Below, in pieces: positions 26,952 through 32,242 of a stretch of DNA of 32,242 bases. This DNA comes from Gammaproteobacteria bacterium 42_54_T18 (GTDB lineage: Bacteria; Pseudomonadota; Gammaproteobacteria; Pseudomonadales; Ketobacteraceae): positions 1 to 32,242 of the forward strand of contig MAAL01000060.1 of assembly GCA_002163245.1 (NCBI GenBank), read 5' to 3'. Below the pieces are notes generated by a model. That model was not told the DNA's origin, searched no databases, and was given only the letters and a program-made list of their open reading frames with translations. Numbering within the stretch: position 1 is the first letter of the stretch; every line of letters starts with the position of its first letter. Both the position numbers and the translations under genes were made by a program.

Positions 26952-28037
26952 TTAGGTTTTTTGACCAGCGAATTCAGCAAACTCCTCGTCTAGGAAATCT
27001 CCACGAGCATCAATTACCGCTTGGATATTGACACTTGAGCTAGCAGGGATAACCCATGATGTACCATCGTGAGTGTACGTTCCGGTATTGAACAAGCCAA
27101 TATAATGCGCGAACTTATCCTTTCCTACTTGACCGTAGAACGGCGCTTTACCAAAGACCGCATTAGGACCAACCAGATCAGAATCGCCACCAATACCAAA
27201 GGCTAGGATACGATCGTGTGCACCGGCACCAATCTTAACATTGTTGTAACCATTAGCAGTCACCGCACCTGCAGCATCTGTCACATCACTACCTTTGTAC
27301 CACATTAGTACTGGTGCATCTTCAGCAACATTTCCTTCAAAGCCAACACCACGGAACTCAAATGATGTAGCATCGTCTGGTCGTGGATCAGAGAAGGCCT
27401 GATTTGGAATATCGATATCCGCCAAGGTGTTAGTCGTATCACCAAAAGGACCTGTTGTACCATTAACATCGGTCAGAGCAGCGGTAGTAGCAGCATCATC
27501 ATCACACGCTTCTGCAATTGCATAACGTAAAGTTAACAGGCCGCGATCAGTAAACTCAATCTCTTCCTCTTCAGTTAAAGTAGTACCAACAAATTTCTCA
27601 GCCAGCTTTTTAGTCATACCACCGCCAACACCTGATACATTCGAGATACCACCAAACTTATATGCAGTGGCAGCCGCTGCTGTAGCACCCACTGCTGCTT
27701 CTGTAGACGTCGCAAGTATTGCAACTGCAGCTTCCGGATCCGTCTCAGCTGCTCCATCCCACACTGCAGTTGTAACATCACCGGCAGCACTGTAAGGCGC
27801 ACAAACCATTGTTTCCAAATTGTTAGGCAAACGATCCGTAGTATTAACGAAAATACGAATTGAATTTTCAATGCCCGCGATAGATTGCGTCGCCACACCA
27901 CGAGCCGCTTTATCTTCATTGCCAGAGAATGAAGAAATCATGGCGCCACCGATTATCGCGATAATACCGACAACCACCAATAGTTCGAGCAAGGTAAAAC
28001 CGCCCTGCTTCTTGTTTATTTTTTGCATATTATTCAT
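26952..28037 (-). CDS. Large prepilin; likely major filament subunit
   Basis: About 361 residues from ATG 28037; the longer open frame (to 28124) has no leader-like sequence. The leader MNNMQKINKKQGG is basic, then FTLLELLVVVGIIAIIGGAMI with Glu5 of the mature chain. The body is rich in Ala, Gly, Thr and Asp, has few Cys, and is clearly paralogous to the next prepilin. Being first of the four, with a strong terminator right after it, suggests high expression as the major pilin. An Ala-rich low-complexity stretch (about residues 115-135) is absent from the paralogue. The family of its globular domain is not recognised. Confidence 0.88.
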   Translation of the reverse strand: MNNMQKINKKQGGFTLLELLVVVGIIAIIGGAMISSFSGNEDKAARGVATQSIAGIENSIRIFVNTTDRLPNNLETMVCAPYSAAGDVTTAVWDGAAETDPEAAVAILATSTEAAVGATAAAATAYKFGGISNVSGVGGGMTKKLAEKFVGTTLTEEEEIEFTDRGLLTLRYAIAEACDDDAATTAALTDVNGTTGPFGDTTNTLADIDIPNQAFSDPRPDDATSFEFRGVGFEGNVAEDAPVLMWYKGSDVTDAAGAVTANGYNNVKIGAGAHDRILAFGIGGDSDLVGPNAVFGKAPFYGQVGKDKFAHYIGLFNTGTYTHDGTSWVIPASSSVNIQAVIDARGDFLDEEFAEFAGQKT

Positions 28038-28231
28038 AGTTAAATCCACAGTTGATATCCAAAATGACTCGCCGCTCCCGCACCGGTTATTGCCATTGCT
28101 TTTGCTGCTGCCCAAACAGCGCAAAGGGCGTATTAAACATGCAAACCCACATTGCCATGTATTTTTAATTTCTTATTTCTTAATTCTTCCTTCTACGTAT
28201 CTATATCACCGCCTTGCAGCAACACAAACAC

Positions 28232-28456
28232 CTAGGCATCCATATCGGTGGTGCGACGCTTCAATGCAAAGGATGCGTCCGCGGTTTTTACCCGTCTATC
28301 CACCACATATCGATATTGTTTACCACAATCAATAATCACTTCTTTCTGATGCTTTTTTAAGATTTTCATCGATACCGTAAAATTACCAAAACCATCATGT
28401 TTAAAAATCTCGTCGTAAACAGCCATCAGTTTTTCTTTCACGTCATCGTGCTGCAT
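28232..28456 (-). CDS. Small conserved-looking protein of unknown function
   Basis: About 74 residues from ATG 28456, with AGGTGAG 9 nt upstream; a TTG at 28477 would add 7 residues. It is predicted to be soluble and mixed alpha/beta, with 'VKEKLMAVYDEIFKHDGFGN' followed by 'ILKKHQKEVIIDCGKQYRYVV' and a basic tail. No family was recognised. It lies between a 124-residue unknown gene (31 bp away) and the first prepilin gene, in the same direction, so it is part of the cluster's 5' end. It could be a regulator or assembly factor. Confidence 0.6.
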   Translation of the reverse strand: MQHDDVKEKLMAVYDEIFKHDGFGNFTVSMKILKKHQKEVIIDCGKQYRYVVDRRVKTADASFALKRRTTDMDA

Positions 28457-28487
28457 ATTTTTCAACTCACCTTTCAAGAATTTATAT

Positions 28488-28862
28488 TTACACTGATTTA
28501 AGTTTGTTACGGCCTAACATTTCAACTAGCACCACAAAACGGGACGGTATTGGGATCAACATACTTGATCGATCTTTAAAATAACCTTGCAGAGCAGCTT
28601 TATTACCACCTTGCACAACAACTTTGCGCCAATGAAGTCGCGCCTGACCATCACCCACCATCTCAATTTTGTAACCACAAAGCATCAATTCTGTGCTCAA
28701 CTCACCATCATCCAACGTCAACGACACATCACTACTATCTCGGTCAATATCTACATTCGTCACTCTTCCCCACTGAGAAGGCAGCGCCTTATTGAGCACC
28801 CACAACACCACGGCATTAACACTAAAATAACGTCTAAAAAATTGGCGCATCCTATGAAACAT
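28488..28862 (-). CDS. Small protein of unknown function at the head of the filament cluster
   Basis: 124 residues. The N-terminus is basic and amphipathic (MRQFFRRYFSVNAVVLWVLNKA), perhaps a membrane-associating helix. The rest looks like a small beta-rich domain ('VTNVDIDRDSSDVSLTLDDG', 'YKIEMVGDGQARLHWRKVVV'). The ATG at 28862 has AAGGGGG 8-9 nt upstream. Its promoter region contains a Fur-type palindrome. No family was recognised. Its position, first in the run of co-directional genes, makes it a candidate dedicated component or regulator of the filament system. Confidence 0.65.
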   Translation of the reverse strand: MFHRMRQFFRRYFSVNAVVLWVLNKALPSQWGRVTNVDIDRDSSDVSLTLDDGELSTELMLCGYKIEMVGDGQARLHWRKVVVQGGNKAALQGYFKDRSSMLIPIPSRFVVLVEMLGRNKLKSV

Positions 28863-28892
28863 GACTTAAGCCCCCTTGATTTGAATGACACC

Positions 28893-28921
28893 ACTTTACA
28901 TCAACAAAACTCTTAATACAA
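28893..28921 (-). promoter_or_regulatory. Candidate promoter of the filament cluster
   Basis: On the minus strand, TTGTAT (28921-28916) and TAAAGT (28898-28893) are separated by 17 bp, 31 bp before the start codon of the 124-residue gene. Matches to the -35 and -10 consensus are 3/6 and 4/6, so it is weak. The Fur-type site overlaps the -35. Confidence 0.35.
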
Positions 28922-28947
28922 ATGATTATCATTAGTATTAAGAGTTT
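28907..28947. promoter_or_regulatory. 41-bp near-perfect palindrome with a central Fur-type box
   Basis: The 13-bp arms AAACTCTTAATAC (28907-28919) and their reverse complement (28935-28947) enclose AATGATTATCATT (28921-28933), itself a perfect 6-1-6 palindrome. Only one base pair (28920/28934) is mismatched. Read on the minus strand, the site at 28918-28936 matches 14 of 19 positions of the Fur consensus, with an unbroken run TAATGATAATCATT. It lies about 56-74 bp upstream of the first small gene of the filament cluster. Confidence 0.75.
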
Positions 28948-29373
28948 AAAAATCCACCAGTCTTTGTAGTAGCTCTCTCGCTATCACAAAAATTGGTAGG
29001 TTCTATTCACGGATTCTAAAACAGTTATTGCCCTGATTGTTTAGCCCATAGATGACTAGATAACTGCATATCAATTACGTCTCTAACAGATAGAGTCAAT
29101 CAGATTGACTTACTTTCCAGGGATTACCAATGGCACCTGGCAGGAACACTTAATAAAAAAATAGAAGGGTTGAATGGATACACTATAGACAAGCACCCTA
29201 TTGGATTGTCGAAAGTCTGCGAATAAGAACACCTGTAACAAAATTCTCTCGGTGTAATTGGGGAGGTTGCAATATCACGCCTCTTTAAGTGAAAATTAAA
29301 ATCGACGGCACTATAATGTAAATGCGAATCTATATCAACCGCATTCGCAATATTGCTACCGGTTCGCCAACAT
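28948..29373. other. Non-coding stretch with no identified feature
   Basis: About 425 bp between the palindrome and the cytidylate kinase gene. An open frame on the minus strand (29124-29414) overlaps the kinase gene and has no coding character. No RNA gene, clear terminator or repeat was seen here. Confidence 0.5.
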
Positions 29374-30066
29374 TTATTTCGTGACGGAATGCAAGGGAGC
29401 TTCATTGCGCCCAATCAAACCACTCACGACATGGCAAAAGGTTTCCACAACCGTCATTTGCGATGAATCTATAATAATTGCATTTTTTGCTGGCTTGAGT
29501 GGGGCAATCGCCCTCATCTCATCACGTCGATCTCGCATTTGAATCGTCTGCATGATACCTAACAGAGATCCCTCTCCCTTATCTTCCATAGCCTGCTCAA
29601 ATCGCCTTTTTGCGCGCACCTCTAGTTGACTTACCGTAAAAATCTTTATTGTAGCATCGGGGAAAACGACAGTTCCCATATCTCTACCATCGGCAATTAA
29701 ACCCGGTGTGTTTTTTTCAGCAAGCATTCTCAACATTAACGCACCACGAACTTCCCCAATCGTCGCAATTTTTGATGCAATATCCGCAATCTCTTCTGTT
29801 CTCACAAAACGAGTGATATCCCTTCCTTCAAAAAAAACAGAGGGTGGTAACCAAGGTGCTGGCCGACACAAAAAAAACGGTGGGTTTCTCGCTAATTCAA
29901 TCAAATCTACTTGCCCTCGCTCAACACCTCTTTCCTGAGCCACATATGCCACTGCACGATAAAACACACCACTATCCAATAAATTCCAACGCATTTCCTG
30001 CGCTAACATACCTGCAATAACACCTTTTCCCGATGCGGCGGGCCCATCAATAGTAATAACTGGCAT
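29374..30066 (-). CDS. cmk: Cytidylate kinase
   Basis: 230 residues from ATG 30066, the normal Cmk length, with GTGAG 6 nt upstream. An upstream ATG at 30159 overlaps the previous stop but its AAGGAG is too close to it. The nucleotide-binding loop is GPAASGKG (8-15). Also visible are DSGVFYRA (31-38), GRDMGTVVFPDA (127-138), 'RAKRRFEQ' (151-158) and RDRRDEMRAIAPLKPA (178-193), all diagnostic of bacterial CMP/dCMP kinases. The enzyme phosphorylates CMP and dCMP with ATP. The usual neighbours rpsA/aroA are absent; it instead follows a phosphotransferase gene. Whether it is the only cmk in the genome cannot be seen. Confidence 0.9.
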   Translation of the reverse strand: MPVITIDGPAASGKGVIAGMLAQEMRWNLLDSGVFYRAVAYVAQERGVERGQVDLIELARNPPFFLCRPAPWLPPSVFFEGRDITRFVRTEEIADIASKIATIGEVRGALMLRMLAEKNTPGLIADGRDMGTVVFPDATIKIFTVSQLEVRAKRRFEQAMEDKGEGSLLGIMQTIQMRDRRDEMRAIAPLKPAKNAIIIDSSQMTVVETFCHVVSGLIGRNEAPLHSVTK

Positions 30067-30155
30067 CACATGCTCACGCTGCAAACTTTTTCCCAACTGC
30101 CGCAATTGATGACGTAACTTTCCAATATGGACGTTTTTTGTTGATAACTTTATGT

Positions 30156-31166
30156 TCATTCTCCTTTCTTCTGCCGAGAAAATAACTTATGAATCAATTG
30201 GCGGGTAAAATCTAATTGCTTTTTTAACACCTTTTTATCTCGTAAAAACTCATCCCCCCAATCTTGTGAATTAGCCGCCCACAATGCGAGAAACCAGATA
30301 CCACGTATCGGCAACAAAGCCTCGACGATAGCCCACTCAGTATCACTTATAGGCCTAATCTTTTCGTAGCCCTCCAGGTAAGTTTCAACGAAACCATTCG
30401 CCCCATTTAAAAAAGCATTATCATGAATAAAGATAGCAATATCGTAAGCGCGCCAACCATAACCACTAAAATCAAAATCAATTATACCCACGTCACCTTC
30501 TGCTTCAGAAGCATTGGCAAACATCGCATTGGCAGGTAAAAGATCGCCGTGTATCAAACCAAATTGTGGCGCCCCAGCATTCAGCGAAGCAAGAAATTCA
30601 GTAAGCCAATCCCTATAGCGGTACAGATCTCTTAGATATTTTGGTTGATCGACCAAATACGGTTCCAAGTGCTTAAGAGGACTATTCAGCATCCATTCCA
30701 AACCCAGATCTAAACGATCTTTCGTAATAGAAAAATAATCGAGAGCATTATGCATTCGCGCGGAACACATGCCAAATTTTTCCATCACTGTTGATGAATC
30801 GAGGCTACGCTCATCGAAGGATACCCCTTCCATAAATTCAAACAACACCGCATAGCGCTCTCCTTCTGGTGCGGTTAACGCTTGGATTGATTCACCTTCA
30901 CCATCCCTGACATAGCAAGGTACAAGGCATGCATGACTATTTAGGTGATCAAGAATTGCCAGCTCCGCCTTGACTTGCTTCATGTTCCGCCATTGTTTTC
31001 GATAGATGCGTAACACATAACGTTTAGTTGAACACTGCACTATGTAAGTATCGGACACTCGACGTTGAATCAATCGACAGTGAATTACCTCTCCAATAGA
31101 ATAATTTTTTGATAAGTATTGTGCTAACGCATTGCTGCAAAGTACAGAGTGACTAACCGGAAACAT
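30156..31166 (-). CDS. APH-fold phosphotransferase (homoserine kinase type II/SrkA-like)
   Basis: 336 residues with the protein kinase-like APH fold. The N-lobe has 'YVLRIYRKQWRNMKQVKAEL' (Lys/Glu pair candidates) and a hinge 'AVLFEFMEGVSF'. The catalytic loop is HGDLLPAN (206-213, with D208 and N213), and the metal-binding IIDFDF is at 228-233 with D230. Members phosphorylate small molecules such as homoserine, choline or aminoglycosides, or proteins (SrkA). The substrate is not predictable here. It precedes the cytidylate kinase gene on the same strand. An antibiotic-resistance role is not implied. Confidence 0.85.
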   Translation of the reverse strand: MFPVSHSVLCSNALAQYLSKNYSIGEVIHCRLIQRRVSDTYIVQCSTKRYVLRIYRKQWRNMKQVKAELAILDHLNSHACLVPCYVRDGEGESIQALTAPEGERYAVLFEFMEGVSFDERSLDSSTVMEKFGMCSARMHNALDYFSITKDRLDLGLEWMLNSPLKHLEPYLVDQPKYLRDLYRYRDWLTEFLASLNAGAPQFGLIHGDLLPANAMFANASEAEGDVGIIDFDFSGYGWRAYDIAIFIHDNAFLNGANGFVETYLEGYEKIRPISDTEWAIVEALLPIRGIWFLALWAANSQDWGDEFLRDKKVLKKQLDFTRQLIHKLFSRQKKGE

Positions 31167-31215
31167 AGAAAATATAGATCCCTGTTGAGATAAAAATATA
31201 GATTAGAGCGAACTA

Positions 31216-31249
31216 CTTTTGGTCATTGCCTTGTATAAACGACCAAAAG
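31216..31249. repeat. 9-bp inverted repeat in the gap between phosphotransferase and RTX genes
   Basis: CTTTTGGTC (31216-31224) pairs with GACCAAAAG (31241-31249) over a 16-nt loop. A weaker 7-bp stem (31283-31289 with 31317-31323) lies just downstream of the RTX gene on its strand and could serve as its terminator. Neither has a strong T-run. Confidence 0.35.
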
Positions 31250-31342
31250 CAATCGCCTGCATTCGCATTTTCTGTAAAAGCCAAGAGGGTTATTGCATGC
31301 CAAATAGCACCAATCCCCCTCTTAACGTTTCACGAATAATGA

Positions 31343-32242
31343 TTAAACTTGAGGTGATTGCCAGCTTTCTGCAATCACTATCTGAAGTTCATTATCAACA
31401 GCCGCTTGTAAATCCATCGAGCTACTGCTTTGAACATCAAATGACGCCATTGCCAACACAAGCTGTTCGACCTGACTTTCAATCAACATAGCGCCATCTG
31501 ACAACTCAATCTCTTCAATTCGATAGCGATCTCCGCTGTACCAACTTTCTATGCGAATTTGATCATCCTCACCAATAACATCAATAACCAAATCATTGCC
31601 TTGTTGTGAAAACCATAATTGATTTTTATCAATGCTCACACCCAATTCAATGCGATCCGTTTTGTTCAATGAGCCGGAACTTTCCCCATAGCCACCAAAC
31701 GCTTTTCCATAATCAAAGTCATTGATAACATCCTGACCATCACCCCGGTTAAAGATGTATGTATCGGCACCCGTCCAGCCTTCTAAGCGATCATTGCCGG
31801 TGCCACCAACGAAGGTGTTAACACCATAACTTGCTTTACCGCCACTTTTGTTTTGTGTGGAGCGGTTGATACGAAGAATGTCATCACCTTCTCCTCCCTC
31901 CAGACTATTGGAGCCGTTGAAGTCGGCACTGAGGGTGTCATTGCCTGCACCACCATAAACCTCGTCGTTGCCATCCCCTGCTTGAATCACATCGTTACCA
32001 GCATCGCCGTACAAGTGATCATCGCCAGAACCTGAATTTATGGCATCATCTCCATCACCACCATAAACAGTGTCTCTTGTATTTCTAGTGCCACCCGTGT
32101 TAATACTATCATTTCCACCCAAGCCGTAATAAACCTGGTCATCATCAGGTGATCCACCAATCACATCAGCCTCTTCGGTTCCTTGATTGGCAATGGCTGT
32201 TGATGTCATTGCTGCATGACCAATCACTTCCCCATCAGCCAG
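31343..32242 (-). CDS. RTX (haemolysin-type calcium-binding) repeat protein, 3' part only
   Basis: The open frame continues past the right edge of the window (no stop in the last codons), so this is the C-terminal ~299 residues of a larger protein. It has a run of GGxGxDxUx nonapeptides ('GGDGDDAIN', 'GDDHLYGDAGND', 'GGAGNDTLS', 'GGEGDDILR'), which bind calcium in a beta-roll. A 'VGGTGNDRLEGWTGADTYIF' repeat follows, and then the haemolysin-type calcium-binding-related segment ('LWFSQQGNDLVIDV', 'IRIESWY'). The C-terminus fits a type I secretion substrate. No T1SS genes are in the window. Activity of the missing N-terminal part is unknown. Confidence 0.85.
   Translation of the reverse strand: MADGEVIGHAAMTSTAIANQGTEEADVIGGSPDDDQVYYGLGGNDSINTGGTRNTRDTVYGGDGDDAINSGSGDDHLYGDAGNDVIQAGDGNDEVYGGAGNDTLSADFNGSNSLEGGEGDDILRINRSTQNKSGGKASYGVNTFVGGTGNDRLEGWTGADTYIFNRGDGQDVINDFDYGKAFGGYGESSGSLNKTDRIELGVSIDKNQLWFSQQGNDLVIDVIGEDDQIRIESWYSGDRYRIEEIELSDGAMLIESQVEQLVLAMASFDVQSSSSMDLQAAVDNELQIVIAESWQSPQV

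Noticed and set aside
28141-28157. Sigma-54-like promoter (TGGCA...TTGC) upstream of the first prepilin, as in Pseudomonas pilA
   Set aside because: The GG and GC elements are 12 nt apart instead of 10, so the spacing does not fit.
29124-29414. 96-residue open frame on the minus strand
   Set aside because: It overlaps the end of the cytidylate kinase gene in another frame, lacks a good ribosome-binding site and shows no domain or protein-like pattern.

Overview
The window is chromosomal DNA of moderate to low GC from a Gram-negative bacterium. Secretin, lipoprotein, Fur-box and cytochrome features point to a gammaproteobacterium, probably marine. That placement is inferred from gene content; there is no rRNA or marker gene to confirm it. 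No tRNA, rRNA, CRISPR array or insertion sequence was found.

Left part (1-9.8 kb) is a mosaic of small transcription units. It holds a periplasmic binding-protein-like gene, a GNAT acetyltransferase, and an orphan ATP-synthase c-subunit-like gene divergent from a LysR regulator. Next come a fatty acid hydroxylase-family membrane protein and a Fur-box-controlled pair encoding an imelysin-type lipoprotein and a di-haem (DUF1111) lipoprotein. A large lipoprotein zinc metallopeptidase follows, and behind it lies a short decayed copy of the 3' end of the di-haem gene.

The centre and right (9.8-28.9 kb) is one long minus-strand block. It starts at two small unknown genes (28862 and 28456) behind a Fur-type site buried in a 41-bp palindrome. 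It continues through two large paralogous prepilins, a GspG-like prepilin, an unknown secreted protein, and a 444-residue prepilin carrying a (Glu-Pro)15 rod. Then come a PilM/GspL-like protein fused to a PilN-like part and carrying an MshEN-like insert, a PilO/GspM-like protein, a PilT-like retraction ATPase, a PilB/GspE-like assembly ATPase, a PilC/GspF platform, a PilP/GspC-like linker, a secretin, and a Sel1-repeat lipoprotein that could be the pilotin. This is a nearly complete type IV filament machine that matches neither canonical T4aP, MSHA nor T2SS layouts. Prepilin peptidase and the usual minor pilins (GspH-K, FimU/PilVWXE) are absent and would have to come from elsewhere. A MoxR / DUF58 / TgpA-like transglutaminase operon follows on the same strand.

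The right end (29.3-32.2 kb) carries a cytidylate kinase gene next to an APH-fold phosphotransferase, and the 3' part of an RTX calcium-binding protein that runs off the window.

The most interesting element is the pilus/secretion-like cluster: its hybrid composition, the c-di-GMP-type motif in an unusual component, the candidate pilotin and the iron-type operator at its head.
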